A stretch of DNA of 64,000 nucleotides from Pigmentiphaga humi (GCF_900606115.1 NZ_UWPJ01000024.1:1-64000); one strand, 5' to 3'. Shown: positions 17,378 through 26,605, numbered from the stretch's first letter. Numbers and translations are program-made. Notes: generated by a model not told the origin, from the sequence alone.

Positions 17378-18352
17378 ATGGACGCTTTCCGTCGGCATTC
17401 CCTACGCCTGCTGCTTTCGCTTGCCGCTGCCTGTAGCTTCCCGGCAGCCGCCCAGACTTTCCCGTCCCAGCCGATCACGATCATTCTTCCATATTCGCCG
17501 GGCGGTGCCGTGGACGCGATGGCGCGTCTCCTCGCAACAAAGCTCGGGGAACGGCTGCAAGTGCCTGTCGTGGTCAAGAATGTCGCAGGCGCCAGCGGAG
17601 CCATAGGGATGGCAGAGGTTGCCCGAGCCGCAGGGGACGGTTACACCCTTTTGTACGCCCCCAGCACCATCGCCATTCTGCCCGCTTTCTATCACAAGCT
17701 GAGCTTCGACCCCGGGAAGGACCTGGTGCCAGTGAGCCAGTTCCTGGAGGGCACGTTGCTGGTCGCGGCGAATCCGAATACCGACATCAAATCGCTGCAG
17801 GAACTCATCTCGCAAGCCAAGGCCAGACCTGGAAAACTCAACTTCGGCTCTTCAGGAGTTGCCGATACCCTGCAATTGGGTATCGAGATGCTGAAGGTAG
17901 ACACAGGTACCGACATGGTGGCTGTACCTTACAAGGGCCAAGGGCCCATGCTTGTCGCCCTCCTGGCCGGGGAGGTGGATGTGGCGGTCGTGTCGGTCCA
18001 GCTCTCGCTGCCGTATATCCGCAATGGGAAGCTGCGCGCACTGGCGGTAACCAGCCCGAACCGCTCGCCCGCATTGCCCGAGGTTCCGACCGTGAGCGAG
18101 CTTGTTCCGGGATACGAGCTCGCCAGTTGGCATGGCGTCTTTGCTCCGGCGAGCATGCCTCCAGATCTCGTGCGACGCCTCCAACGCGAAATTGCCGAGG
18201 TCAGCAAAGATCCCGCGGTCCGAAAGACCGTAGAAGATGCGGGAAACGCGGTCCTGGGAAGCACTTCCGAAGCATTTAGGAAAAAATTCGAGGCCGAGAT
18301 CGTAAAGTACAAGAATGTGGTCAAGCAGGCACAGCTGCCACTCCAGGATTGA
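17378..18352 (+). CDS. Bug-family periplasmic substrate-binding protein
   Basis: 324-residue Bug receptor. Signal peptide (LLLSLAAACSFPAAAQT near residues 11-27), then PSQPITIILPYSPGGAVDAMAR, VVVKNVAGASGAIGMAEVARA and VPYKGQGPMLVALLAGEVDVA, all family hallmarks. It lies 27 bp downstream of the ThDP enzyme in the same operon and 24 bp before the cupin gene, so it likely binds this pathway's substrate. The cluster's other Bug (10207) is clearly different in sequence, suggesting two ligands or two uptake routes. Confidence 0.92.
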   Translation: MDAFRRHSLRLLLSLAAACSFPAAAQTFPSQPITIILPYSPGGAVDAMARLLATKLGERLQVPVVVKNVAGASGAIGMAEVARAAGDGYTLLYAPSTIAILPAFYHKLSFDPGKDLVPVSQFLEGTLLVAANPNTDIKSLQELISQAKARPGKLNFGSSGVADTLQLGIEMLKVDTGTDMVAVPYKGQGPMLVALLAGEVDVAVVSVQLSLPYIRNGKLRALAVTSPNRSPALPEVPTVSELVPGYELASWHGVFAPASMPPDLVRRLQREIAEVSKDPAVRKTVEDAGNAVLGSTSEAFRKKFEAEIVKYKNVVKQAQLPLQD

Positions 18353-18376
18353 TCCAGGACCGGCAAGGAGAGCGTC

Positions 18377-18895
18377 ATGAATGAACTCACGAAAGGGCCG
18401 TCTCGGGTGATCGGGCCCGACGAGGGCCAATCTTTCTGGCAGCCCGGCCCGCATCACGGCCATATGACCATCAAAGTCGGGCCGGGCGTCGAGGACGACT
18501 CCGATCCCGGATTCGCCTTCGGCACCCAGGTGCTGCCGCCGGGATGCTACGTCAGAGAGCACGGCCATGCGCGAAACACCGAGATTCTCTTTATCTATGA
18601 GGGCACGGGAAGTGCAGAGCTCGACGGTGTTTCGCAACGCATCGGGCCCGGCTCGACGATTCTGCTCGGCAAGTATGTCGGGCACACCATCACCAATGAC
18701 GGCGCCGTCGACATGAAGTTCGCCTGGTTCTTCACGCCGCCCGGCCTGGACGACGTCATTCGGGCCGTAGGCATTCCGAAGTCCGAGGGTGACAGCCCGC
18801 CCCAAAGCTTCGAGCGCCCGGCAAACATGCCGGAGATACTGAAAGCGGCGGGCTACGCCACTGCCGAAGAGATAGCCGCCGCGGTGCGAGAATGA
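18377..18895 (+). CDS. Single-domain cupin protein
   Basis: 172-residue cupin. The metal-binding signature is intact: REHGHARNTEILFIYEG gives H-x-H and Glu, and GKYVGHTI supplies the second-motif His, so a metal site (Fe or Mn) is likely. The central barrel spans about 45-135 and a helical tail follows (PEILKAAGYATAEEIAAAV). Cupins in aromatic pathways are ring-cleavage dioxygenases, isomerases or decarboxylases; this one is shorter than gentisate dioxygenase and cannot be assigned. The rightward arm has no other obvious ring-cleaving enzyme, so it is the main candidate. The stop overlaps the hydrolase start (ATGA). Confidence 0.8.
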   Translation: MNELTKGPSRVIGPDEGQSFWQPGPHHGHMTIKVGPGVEDDSDPGFAFGTQVLPPGCYVREHGHARNTEILFIYEGTGSAELDGVSQRIGPGSTILLGKYVGHTITNDGAVDMKFAWFFTPPGLDDVIRAVGIPKSEGDSPPQSFERPANMPEILKAAGYATAEEIAAAVRE

Positions 18896-19707
18896 GCGGC
18901 GTCGTTTACGGCAACATGAGCCGCGCCGAGTTGGATGCGGCCTACAACAACCAGGCAGCCCACCGGGACTTCGCTGCGCAAACCGCGATGTGGCGGTCTC
19001 GGTCCGACGCGCTGCGCGAAGAATGCAACCCTCGATCGAATCTGCGTTATGGCGAGCGCCCGCGGGCGGTGCTCGATTACTATCCGGGCAACGCCGCCGA
19101 GGGACCGCTGCTCGTCTTCGTGCATGGCGGCTACTGGCAGGGCGGCTCCAAAGAGTCCGTGGGTTTTCTGGCGCGCGGACCGTTGGCGGTCGGATTCTCT
19201 GTCGCGCTGATCGAGTACACCATCGCTCCCCAGGCCAAGATCGGCGACATGATCGAGGAGGTGGGAGAAGCCCTGCGCTGGCTTCGCTCGCACGCTCGCC
19301 AGCTCGGATTTGACGAGCGCCGCATTGTCATGGCGGGGCACTCTGCCGGCGCGCATCTGATGTGCAACCTGATGGGCGAGGTACCGCTGCTTGGCGGCGT
19401 GGCAATCAGTGGAATCTACGATCTCGAACCGATCCGGTACTCCTACCTCAACGAACAACTGGGCCTGAACGAACAAGACGTCCGCAGTTTCAGCCCGATC
19501 CTGATGCCGCGGACCTCCAGCGCCACCCTGGTAGTGGCGGTAGGGGCCGACGAACTGGACGAACTGATTCGCCAATCCCGCGACTTCTCCCGGGCCTGGA
19601 ATGCTCCGCTCCTCGAGCTGCGCGGGCGCGACCACTTCACGATTCTGGAAGAACTCGCCGGCAGCGACGGGCAGTTGTGTCGCGCGCTGCGCCAACTGGC
19701 TGCTTGA
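18892..19707 (+). CDS. Alpha/beta hydrolase, arylformamidase (kynurenine formamidase)-like
   Basis: 271-residue alpha/beta hydrolase. Oxyanion-hole motif HGGYWQGG at 78-85; nucleophile elbow GHSAG with Ser at 151; catalytic His in RGRDHFTI at about 248, with an acidic residue in VGADELDEL. The HGGYW motif and overall plan match arylformamidases and related carbamate/formamide hydrolases, which release formate from N-formyl aromatics. That would fit ring cleavage of an N-heteroaromatic compound, but an ester or other amide is also possible. Last enzyme of the rightward operon, overlapping the cupin gene by four bases. Confidence 0.8.
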   Translation: MSGVVYGNMSRAELDAAYNNQAAHRDFAAQTAMWRSRSDALREECNPRSNLRYGERPRAVLDYYPGNAAEGPLLVFVHGGYWQGGSKESVGFLARGPLAVGFSVALIEYTIAPQAKIGDMIEEVGEALRWLRSHARQLGFDERRIVMAGHSAGAHLMCNLMGEVPLLGGVAISGIYDLEPIRYSYLNEQLGLNEQDVRSFSPILMPRTSSATLVVAVGADELDELIRQSRDFSRAWNAPLLELRGRDHFTILEELAGSDGQLCRALRQLAA

Positions 19708-19766
19708 GCACTCGTTCGGGATCGGAACGCCGCCCTCGGGATGCTTTGGCCGGCCAGGTCTGCGCC

Positions 19767-19772
19767 TATAAT
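19767..19772 (+). promoter_or_regulatory. -10 element of the MarR gene
   Basis: Consensus TATAAT in otherwise GC-rich DNA, 28 bp before the MarR ATG. No good -35 is present at 16-18 bp (CTTTGG region). AGGAG at 19781-19785 is the only Shine-Dalgarno-like sequence and sits 15 nt before the ATG, longer than usual. The MarR gene therefore probably has its own promoter, separate from the catabolic operon. Confidence 0.45.
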
Positions 19773-19800
19773 CTCCGGACAGGAGTACGCCAGACCAAGC

Positions 19801-20331
19801 ATGATCCAGTTTCCCGACGACCTTCACAATCTTTCGCACCGCCCCGGTTTTCTTCTCCGCAAAGCGCACCAGGTAGCGGTAGCGATCTTTGGCGAGGAGA
19901 TCGGCAAACTATCGTTGACGCCTCCTCAGCACAACGTGCTGTCCGCGCTGATGGCCAATCCCGGTTGCCACCAGACCGAGGTGGGACGGATAGTGGGGTA
20001 CGACCGAGCCACGGTCGGCGCCGTACTGGCAGGACTGGAGTCGAAAGGCTTCATAGAAAGAACCGACTCGGACAAGGATCGTCGCTTGAAGACATTGCTG
20101 CTTACCAAGAAGGGGAAATCTCTCCTGGAAGCTTCCAATGCGGCGCTGGATCAAATCAATCAGCGGATCCTGGAACCTCTCGCAGAACACGAGCGTCCCA
20201 TGTTTCTCGCCCTGCTTGCGCGCGTCGCCTATCCTGCGGGAGCCCCGGCGCGACCAGGCCTGGACGCCGCTCCGGCGCCTCGCCGTCCGGGCAATAGGAA
20301 CGACTCGAACACGGCGACGCTTCCGGATTGA
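19801..20331 (+). CDS. MarR-family transcriptional regulator
   Basis: 176-residue MarR regulator with the winged HTH at about 38-100: LTPPQHNVLSALMANPGCHQTEVGRIVGYDRATVGAVLAGLESKGFIERTDSD, then the DKDRRLKTLLLTKKGKSLL wing. The C-terminal 25 residues are Pro/Arg/Asn-rich and extend past the usual dimerisation helix. It lies just after the rightward catabolic arm and is the only regulator between 10.2 and 20.4 kb, so it is the best candidate to bind the TGTATGTA operators in both divergent promoters. MarR sites are short palindromes of this size; the link is inferred. Confidence 0.9.
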   Translation: MIQFPDDLHNLSHRPGFLLRKAHQVAVAIFGEEIGKLSLTPPQHNVLSALMANPGCHQTEVGRIVGYDRATVGAVLAGLESKGFIERTDSDKDRRLKTLLLTKKGKSLLEASNAALDQINQRILEPLAEHERPMFLALLARVAYPAGAPARPGLDAAPAPRRPGNRNDSNTATLPD

Positions 20332-20413
20332 AGCAATCCGGAAGCATCGCCTCGGTCGCCGGACGTCGGAACATTCCAGCCGGCTGTTGCACGGCAAGCC
20401 GTCCTCCGCCATG

Positions 20414-20445
20414 AAAAAACCCTCCGCCATTGCTGAGGGAGGGTT
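20414..20445 (-). terminator. Rho-independent terminator of acnB
   Basis: Stem AACCCTCC (20418-20425) with GGAGGGTT (20438-20445), 12-nt loop; on the minus strand the stem is followed by a T-run (TTTTTTCAT). It lies 85 bp beyond the acnB stop and could also slow transcription from the convergent MarR gene. Confidence 0.8.
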
Positions 20446-20529
20446 CATCGGCACGCCGCGGCGTCCCATCCAGGACGCCCTTCAGCATGACGGGACAGCC
20501 CGGATGAGCCGCCCGCCGTCACCTATCGG

Positions 20530-23115
20530 TCAGACACCGACAGAATCCGCCACATCCTTGAAGTCGGGGATCTGGTCGAAATTCATGTAGCGATAGATGG
20601 TCTTCTCGTGCTCGGCCAGGATGCCGGTCTCGGCCATGTACTCTTCCTTGGTCGGGATGCGGCCCAGGCGCGAGCAGATGGCGGCGAGTTCGGCGGAACC
20701 CAGGTAGACGTTCGAGTTCTTGCCCAGGCGGTTCGGGAAGTTGCGGGTGCTGGTGGACATCACCGTCGCGCCTTCGCGGACCTGCGCCTGGTTGCCCATG
20801 CACAGCGAGCAGCCCGGCATTTCCATGCGTGCGCCGGCCGAACCCAGGACGCCGTAGTGGCCTTCCTCGGTCAGTTGCTGCTGGTCCATCTTGGTCGGCG
20901 GTGCGACCCACAGCTTGACCGGAATGTCGCGCTTGCCTTCCAGCAGCTTGGAGGCTGCGCGGAAGTGGCCGATGTTGGTCATGCAGCTGCCGATGAACAC
21001 TTCGTCGATCTTGGCGCCGGCCACGTCGGACAGCGTCTTGACGTCGTCCGGATCGTTCGGGCACGCCACCAGGGGCTCGTGCACGTCGGCCAGGTCGATT
21101 TCGATGACGGCGGCGTATTCGGCGTCGGCATCGGGTTCCAGCAGCTGCGGGTTGGCCAGCCAGGCTTCCATGGCCTTGATGCGGCGGCCGATCGAGCGCT
21201 CGTCTTCATAGCCGTTGGCGATCATCCACTTCAGCAGCGTGATGTTGCTGGTGAGGTATTCGATGATCGGTTCCTTGTTCAGGCGCACCGTGCAGCCGGC
21301 GGACGAACGCTCGGCCGAGGCGTCGGACAGTTCGAACGCCTGTTCCACCTTCAGGTCGGGCAGGCCTTCGATTTCGAGGATGCGGCCCGAGAAGATGTTC
21401 TTCTTGCCCTTCTTCTCGACGGTCAGCAGGCCTTGCTGGATCGCGTAGTAGGGAATGGCGTTGACCAGGTCGCGCAGCGTGACGCCGGGCTGCAGCTTGC
21501 CCTTGAAGCGGACCAGCACCGATTCCGGCATGTCCAGCGGCATGACGCCCGTGGCGGCGGCGAAGGCGACCAGGCCCGAGCCGGCCGGGAAGCTGATGCC
21601 GATGGGGAAGCGGGTGTGCGAGTCGCCGCCGGTGCCGACCGTGTCGGGCAGGACCATGCGGTTCAGCCACGAGTGGATCACGCCGTCGCCCGGGCGCAGC
21701 GAGATGCCGCCGCGGTTGCTCATGAACTCGGGCAGCGTGTGGTGCGTCTTGACGTCGACGGGCTTGGGATAGGCGGCGGTGTGGCAGAACGACTGCATCA
21801 CCAGGTCGGCGGAGAAGCCCAGGCAAGCCAGGTCTTTCAGCTCGTCGCGCGTCATGGGGCCGGTGGTGTCCTGGCTGCCGACCGAGGTCATGCGCGGTTC
21901 GCAGTAGGTGTCCGGACGGACGCCCTGGCCTTCCGGCAGGCCGCAGGCGCGGCCGACCATCTTCTGGGCCAGCGTGTAGCCCTTGCCGGTGTCGGCCGGG
22001 TTCTTGGGCAGGCGGAACAGGGTCGAGGGCGGCAGGCCGAGGGCCTCGCGCGCCTTGGCGGTCAGGCCGCGGCCGACGATCAGCGGAATGCGGCCGCCGG
22101 CGCGCACTTCGTCGAACAGCACGTCGGACTTGATCTCGAACTCGGCGATCACTTCGCCGTTCTTGAGAGCCTTGCCGTCGAACGGACGCAGTTCGATGAC
22201 GTCGCCCATCTCCATCTTGGAGACGTCCACTTCGATGGGCAGGGCGCCGGCGTCTTCCATGGTGTTATAGAAGATCGGGGCGATCTTGCCGCCCAGGCAC
22301 ACGCCGCCGAAGCGCTTGTTCGGCACGAAGGGAATGTCCTCGCCGGTCCACCACAGCACGGAATTGGTCGCGGACTTGCGCGACGAGCCGGTGCCGACCA
22401 CGTCGCCGACGTAGGCGACCAGGTTGCCCTTTTCCTTCAGGTCATTGAGCAGCTCGATCGGGCCGACCTTGCCCGGATCCTGCGGCTCGATGCCGGGACG
22501 GGGGTTCTTGAGCATGGCCAGCGCATGCAGCGGAATGTCGGGACGGCTCCAGGCGTCGGGCGCGGGCGACAGGTCGTCGGTGTTGGTCTCGCCGGTCACC
22601 TTCAGGACCGTGAGCGTCAGGCTCTGCGGCACTTCGGGACGGCTGGTGAACCACTCGGCCTCGGCCCAGCTCTTGATCACGGCCTGGGCGTTGGCGTTGC
22701 CCTGGTCGGCCTTTTCCTTCACGTCGTGGAAGGCGTCGAACATCAGCAGGGTTTTCTTCAGGCCGCCGGCGGCGATGGTGCCGACCTGGGCGTCGTCCAG
22801 CAGTTCGATCAGCGCGCTGATGTTGTAGCCGCCCAGCATGGTGCCGAGCAGCTCGGTCGCCTTGGCGCGATCGATCAGCGAACAGACTTCCTTGCCCAGC
22901 GCCACGGCAGCCAGGTAGGAGGCCTTGACCTTGGCGGCGTCGTCCACGCCGGCGGGTACGCGGTGGGTCAGCAGCTCGACCAGCTCTTTCTCTTCGCCAG
23001 CGGGCGGGTTCTTGAGCAGCTCGATCAAGTCGGCGGTTTGCTGCGCCGAAAGCGGCAGCGGCGGGATGCCGAGCGCGGCCCGCTCGGCGACGTGTTGGCG
23101 GTAGGATTCAAGCAT
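20530..23115 (-). CDS. acnB: Aconitate hydratase B
   Basis: AcnB interconverts citrate and isocitrate in the TCA cycle with a [4Fe-4S] cluster, and can act as an RNA-binding iron sensor when the cluster is lost. The 861-residue product has the normal AcnB length and domain order: N-terminal HEAT-like helical domain ([21 protein letters not shown] at the start), the swivel domain ([23 protein letters not shown]), then the catalytic domains. Cluster cysteines are in the [15 protein letters not shown] and [14 protein letters not shown] segments. Some aconitases also hydrate 2-methylaconitate. It has its own promoter and terminator and appears independent of the flanking catabolic genes. Confidence 0.98.
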   Translation of the reverse strand: MLESYRQHVAERAALGIPPLPLSAQQTADLIELLKNPPAGEEKELVELLTHRVPAGVDDAAKVKASYLAAVALGKEVCSLIDRAKATELLGTMLGGYNISALIELLDDAQVGTIAAGGLKKTLLMFDAFHDVKEKADQGNANAQAVIKSWAEAEWFTSRPEVPQSLTLTVLKVTGETNTDDLSPAPDAWSRPDIPLHALAMLKNPRPGIEPQDPGKVGPIELLNDLKEKGNLVAYVGDVVGTGSSRKSATNSVLWWTGEDIPFVPNKRFGGVCLGGKIAPIFYNTMEDAGALPIEVDVSKMEMGDVIELRPFDGKALKNGEVIAEFEIKSDVLFDEVRAGGRIPLIVGRGLTAKAREALGLPPSTLFRLPKNPADTGKGYTLAQKMVGRACGLPEGQGVRPDTYCEPRMTSVGSQDTTGPMTRDELKDLACLGFSADLVMQSFCHTAAYPKPVDVKTHHTLPEFMSNRGGISLRPGDGVIHSWLNRMVLPDTVGTGGDSHTRFPIGISFPAGSGLVAFAAATGVMPLDMPESVLVRFKGKLQPGVTLRDLVNAIPYYAIQQGLLTVEKKGKKNIFSGRILEIEGLPDLKVEQAFELSDASAERSSAGCTVRLNKEPIIEYLTSNITLLKWMIANGYEDERSIGRRIKAMEAWLANPQLLEPDADAEYAAVIEIDLADVHEPLVACPNDPDDVKTLSDVAGAKIDEVFIGSCMTNIGHFRAASKLLEGKRDIPVKLWVAPPTKMDQQQLTEEGHYGVLGSAGARMEMPGCSLCMGNQAQVREGATVMSTSTRNFPNRLGKNSNVYLGSAELAAICSRLGRIPTKEEYMAETGILAEHEKTIYRYMNFDQIPDFKDVADSVGV

Positions 23116-23156
23116 TGCAGTGTCCCGTTCTGGTTGGGATGGGGGGATACCGCGGG

Positions 23157-23206
23157 ATTGTAGGACTATGGGCAGGCGGCTGCAAGCTCTTATATCTTAT
23201 ATAAGA
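23157..23206 (-). promoter_or_regulatory. acnB promoter with adjacent AT-rich palindrome
   Basis: On the minus strand a -10 TACAAT (23162-23157) lies 17 bp after TTGCAG (23185-23180). Just upstream is the perfect 12-bp palindrome TCTTATATAAGA (23195-23206), preceded by another copy of the half-site TCTTATAT (23188-23195). The palindrome is conspicuous in GC-rich DNA and is a good operator candidate. Its AT-rich form is reminiscent of GntR-type sites, but the regulator is not identified. Confidence 0.55.
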
Positions 23207-23241
23207 CATGCGCAACCCCGCGCCAGGCCGCATGGCGGGCG

Positions 23242-23994
23242 TCAGGCCAGTTCCGCCTCGATCAGGCCGGCGGCCTGCACCACCCGCTGCGCCACCTTGT
23301 CGAGATCGACCACGTCGATGCGCTGCATATCCATCACCAGCGACAAGGCTCCCCAGACGCCGCCGTCCGGCTTGCGGATGGGAGCCGCCACCGCGGCGAG
23401 CTGCGGCTCGAGCTCTCCGCGCGAGATGTAGAAGCCCGCCCGGCGTATGGCGGCGTAGTACTTGCGAAAGCCCGGCCAGTCCGGCGGCAGGCCGGCGGCG
23501 GCGATCTGGGCGGGATGGGTGTCGAAGAGCCTGCGCAGCTGGGCCGGCGCGAACGAGGCCAGGATGACCTTGGGAGCGCCGCCGCTGAACAGCGGCCGCG
23601 GCCGCCCGCGCCCGTAGGAAAGGGTCGCGGGGGCGCGGCCTTTCTCGCGGTGGGTATCGAGGATCTGCGAGCCGAACCACCCCGAGGTCACGCAGTCGAA
23701 GCCGGTCTTGTCCACCAGTTCCGCCATGTAGGGGACCGCCACATGCAGCAGCGGATCGGTGCGGCGCATGTAGTAGTCCAGGACGATGATGCGCGGACCC
23801 AGCGTATAGCGCGAATCGCCGGCGCGCTGCAGCAGCCCGGCATCGCAGAGCATTTTCACGTAGCGGTAGCCGGTCGGCAGCGATACGTCGAGCAGCGCGG
23901 CGATCTCCTCGGCCGTATGGGCCGGACGCTCGTCATCGAACAGGTCCAGGACGCGCAGCATGCGCTCCAGGCTGGAGGCGGATTTTTCTTCCAT
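23242..23994 (-). CDS. IclR-family transcriptional regulator
   Basis: 250-residue IclR regulator: winged HTH at about 20-60 (HTAEEIAALLDVSLPTGYRYVKMLCDAGLLQR) and the IclR effector domain at about 75-245 (RIIVLDYYMRRTDPLLHVA, YGRGRPRPLFSGGAPKVILASF). It lies 9 bp downstream of the FAD hydroxylase gene and shares its direction, so the two form an operon. The AT-rich spacer beyond the hydroxylase probably carries its binding sites and serves both this operon and the divergent Bug gene. Confidence 0.92.
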   Translation of the reverse strand: MEEKSASSLERMLRVLDLFDDERPAHTAEEIAALLDVSLPTGYRYVKMLCDAGLLQRAGDSRYTLGPRIIVLDYYMRRTDPLLHVAVPYMAELVDKTGFDCVTSGWFGSQILDTHREKGRAPATLSYGRGRPRPLFSGGAPKVILASFAPAQLRRLFDTHPAQIAAAGLPPDWPGFRKYYAAIRRAGFYISRGELEPQLAAVAAPIRKPDGGVWGALSLVMDMQRIDVVDLDKVAQRVVQAAGLIEAELA

Positions 23995-24003
23995 GGAATC
24001 TTG

Positions 24004-25506
24004 TCAGCAGCGCCGCTCGGCCTCCACGCAGGGCGCGCTCAGGCGGGAGGCCAGGCTCTCGAGCTCTTCCGCGGTACGGGCCATGCCCATCAGGTAACGG
24101 TCCGGGCGCAGCACGATGGCCTGCGCACCATGCGCATCGAGCCAGTCTTCCAGTGTACGGCCTGGACGGTCGAGCACGCATGCCCCCCACGCCGCCCAGG
24201 CCGCGCGGGCCGCCGGGCTGGCCGCCTGCAGCGCGGCCGGCCGGCCGATGACCGCGAACCGGCTACCCACCGCATCGTCCAGCAGGCGTCCGTCGTCCAG
24301 GCGAGGCTGGGCGAACGGCATGCCGACCGGGGCAGCGTCGTCGGCCAGCATGCCCGGCCCCAGCCCTGGCGAGGGGAACTCGAAGATCTCCGGCCCCCCC
24401 GCGTCGAAGCGGGCGTCGCGCGCGCGTGCCGCCTCGAGATCGGTGGCCTGGATGATGCCGCCCAGCCGTACCGCCAGCTCGACGAAGGCGCGCACGTGCG
24501 GCGCGCGTTCGGTCTCGTAGGTATCGAGCAAGGCGGACTCGGCCCGGCCGCGCAATACCGCTTCGAGCTTCCAGGCGAGATTGGCGGCGTCGCGCATGCC
24601 GGCGCACATGCCCTGCCCCAGGAACGGCGGCGTCTGGTGCGCGGCGTCGCCGGCCAGCAGCATGCGCCCCTTGCGCCAGCCGTGGGCCAGCACCGAATGG
24701 AAGGTATAGACCACCGCGCGTTCCAGGTCCGCCTGCGCCGGGGTCACCCAGCGCGCCACCAGCTGCCATAGTGTCTCGGGCTCGACCAGCCTGACCCGAT
24801 CGTCGCCCGGCATGACCATGATCTCCCAGCGCCGGCGCGCGCCCACCACGTTGCAGTACGTCATCGGCCGGCCGGGATCGCAATACTGGACGGTGTGATC
24901 GGGCAGGTGGGCGGCCACGCCGTCCTTCAGGATCGCATCGAACACCAGCCAGGGCTGATGCAGGCCCAGGTCCTCCATGCGGCTGTCCATGGTCTTGCGC
25001 ACCAGCGAACGCGCGCCGTCGCAGCCGACCACGTAGCGCGCGCGCAGCACGCCCTCCTCCTTCGCGCACGTCAGTTCGACGCAGTCGCCCCGCTCTTCGA
25101 GCGACGCTACCTCGCACTCCAGGCGCACCGTTACGTTCGCAAAGCGCCGCACACCCTCGCGCAGGACCCGCTCGAGCTCGGGCTGGTGGAAGTAATAGTT
25201 GTTGGCGCAGGCGTGCGGCCCTTCTTGCGCCGTGCCGCCGCGGATCAGCAGCGTCCGTCCTGCGGCGTTGACGAAGTGCATGCCCGCATGGCCCGGCCGC
25301 GAGACGGCCTGCACCTCGGCTTTCAGCCCGGCCGCCTGGAAGACGCGCATCACCTCGCCGTCGAAGTGGATGGCGCGGGGCAGCGGATAAACCTCGGCAT
25401 CCCGATCCAGCACCAGCACCGACAGCCCCGCCCGGCCCAGCAGGTTCGCCAGCATCGCGCCCACCGGGCCGTAGCCGACGATGGCGACGTCGAAGATCTT
25501 CTTCAA
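24004..25506 (-). CDS. MhpA-type FAD-dependent aromatic hydroxylase (TTG start)
   Basis: Predicted 500-residue flavin monooxygenase. FAD motifs: VAIVGYGPVGAMLANLLGRAG (about 8-28), DG motif VVGCDGARSLVRK, GD motif LLAGDAAHQTPPFLGQGM, and the late IVLRPDRYLMGM. The only start that fits the fold and has a ribosome site is TTG at 25506 (AGGAG five bases upstream, then KKIFDVAIVGYG); the frame runs on to 25680 but the extra residues are encoded by the AT-rich promoter and the start of the divergent gene. It sits in an operon with the IclR regulator and is divergent from a Bug gene, a hydroxylase-regulator-receptor set for one unknown aromatic compound. Confidence 0.87.
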   Translation of the reverse strand: MKKIFDVAIVGYGPVGAMLANLLGRAGLSVLVLDRDAEVYPLPRAIHFDGEVMRVFQAAGLKAEVQAVSRPGHAGMHFVNAAGRTLLIRGGTAQEGPHACANNYYFHQPELERVLREGVRRFANVTVRLECEVASLEERGDCVELTCAKEEGVLRARYVVGCDGARSLVRKTMDSRMEDLGLHQPWLVFDAILKDGVAAHLPDHTVQYCDPGRPMTYCNVVGARRRWEIMVMPGDDRVRLVEPETLWQLVARWVTPAQADLERAVVYTFHSVLAHGWRKGRMLLAGDAAHQTPPFLGQGMCAGMRDAANLAWKLEAVLRGRAESALLDTYETERAPHVRAFVELAVRLGGIIQATDLEAARARDARFDAGGPEIFEFPSPGLGPGMLADDAAPVGMPFAQPRLDDGRLLDDAVGSRFAVIGRPAALQAASPAARAAWAAWGACVLDRPGRTLEDWLDAHGAQAIVLRPDRYLMGMARTAEELESLASRLSAPCVEAERRC

Positions 25507-25630
25507 ATTTTCTCCTGCGTTCTCTTTTATCGAGAAAAATATTGATTTGAAATCGCATACATGTTTTAAATATACATAAATTCTTGTATTTTGATAACAG
25601 ACAATATTTTTTAACCAAAGGAGATCAACC
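25507..25630. promoter_or_regulatory. AT-rich divergent promoter region
   Basis: This 124-bp spacer is far richer in A+T than its surroundings. For the rightward Bug gene, TTGAAA (25547-25552), an 18-bp spacer and TATACA (25571-25576) form a plausible promoter, and AAAGGAG precedes its ATG. ATACAT occurs twice in direct orientation (25557-25562 and 25572-25577), with an inverted TTGTAT at about 25584-25589; these may be regulator half-sites. Confidence 0.4.
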
Positions 25631-26605
25631 ATGCCTGCTTTGTTGCGCAACCTCGGCCTGGCCGCCCTGGCGGCCGCCACCTTCGCTTCGGCCGCCGTCC
25701 AGGCCGAGGATTACCCGGCCCGCGCCGTGCGCATCATTGCGCCGTTCGCCGCCGGCACCGGGCCGGACGCCAACGCGCGCGAAATCGCCGCCGAGCTCAC
25801 CAAGGTCCTCGGGCAGACCGTATTCGTGGACAACCGCCCTGGCGCATCGGGCATCATCGGGACGGAAGCGGCGGCCCGCGCCGCGGCCGACGGCTACACG
25901 CTGTACATCGGCACCACCAGCACGCTGTCGGTACTGCCGCATCTGTATTCGCGCCTGCCCTTCGACGTCGCCAAGGATTTCGCGCCGGTCAGCCTGCTCG
26001 GCCTGCTCAATACCGGCCTGATCGCCACGCCCCGGCTGCCGGCCGGCGACGTGCAGGGCCTGCTCGCGCTGATGAAATCCAAGCCCGAAAGCATCAACGT
26101 CGCCACCCAAGGGCCGGGCAGCTATTCGCACCTGTCGGGCGTCTGGTTCGGCATGGCCACGGGCAGCCAGCCCAGCTTCGTGCCCTACAACAGCAACAGC
26201 CCGTACGCCGACCTGCTGGCCGGACAAGTCCAGATCATGTTCGACGGCCTGCCTGCGGCCGCCGGCAACATCCGCGCCGGCAAGCTCAAGCTGCTGGCCA
26301 TCACCGGCAAGCAGCGCCATCCCGCCTTTCCCGACGTGCCCACCTTCGCCGAGGCGGGCCTGGCCGACTTTGAACCCATCGCCTGGCAAGGGCTGCTGGC
26401 GCCCAGCGGCACGCCCAAGGCCATCGTCGACAAACTCAGCGCGGCCATGCGCAAGGCCGCGCAGTCGCAGGAACTGGCGGCGAAGTGGCGTTCGTACGGC
26501 GGGGAACTCAAAGGCAACACGCCCGCGGAATTCGCGGCGTTCATCGAAGCCGACCGGGCCAAGTGGGGGGCGGTGGCGCGGCAGGCCAACGTCAAGCTCG
26601 ATTAG
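25631..26605 (+). CDS. Bug-family periplasmic substrate-binding protein
   Basis: 324-residue Bug receptor: signal peptide (LLRNLGLAALAAATFASAAVQA), YPARAVRIIAPFAAGTGPDANAR, VFVDNRPGASGIIGTEAAARAAADG and VPYNSNSPYADLLAGQVQIMFDG. The ligand-pocket loop reads YNSNSPYA in place of the common YRG/YKG, so the ligand may differ from that of most of the window's other Bug proteins. AAAGGAG lies 8 nt before the ATG. It is divergent from the FAD hydroxylase-IclR operon and probably feeds it with substrate. Confidence 0.92.
   Translation: MPALLRNLGLAALAAATFASAAVQAEDYPARAVRIIAPFAAGTGPDANAREIAAELTKVLGQTVFVDNRPGASGIIGTEAAARAAADGYTLYIGTTSTLSVLPHLYSRLPFDVAKDFAPVSLLGLLNTGLIATPRLPAGDVQGLLALMKSKPESINVATQGPGSYSHLSGVWFGMATGSQPSFVPYNSNSPYADLLAGQVQIMFDGLPAAAGNIRAGKLKLLAITGKQRHPAFPDVPTFAEAGLADFEPIAWQGLLAPSGTPKAIVDKLSAAMRKAAQSQELAAKWRSYGGELKGNTPAEFAAFIEADRAKWGAVARQANVKLD

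Noticed and set aside
15569-17398. 609-codon open frame antisense to the ThDP enzyme
   Set aside because: Same cause; the plus-strand frame has clear ThDP motifs and coupled start.
14403-19707. Nicotinate degradation (nic) operon
   Set aside because: The monooxygenase resembles NicC in family and there is a hydrolase, but no NicX-type dioxygenase, maleamate amidase or maleate isomerase is present, and the ThDP enzyme and Rieske oxygenase do not belong to that pathway.
20608-23163. 851-codon open frame antisense to acnB
   Set aside because: Long antisense frames are common in GC-rich genes with strong third-position bias. Its translation is low-complexity (His, Gln, Arg, Val rich) with no family features, while acnB is certain.
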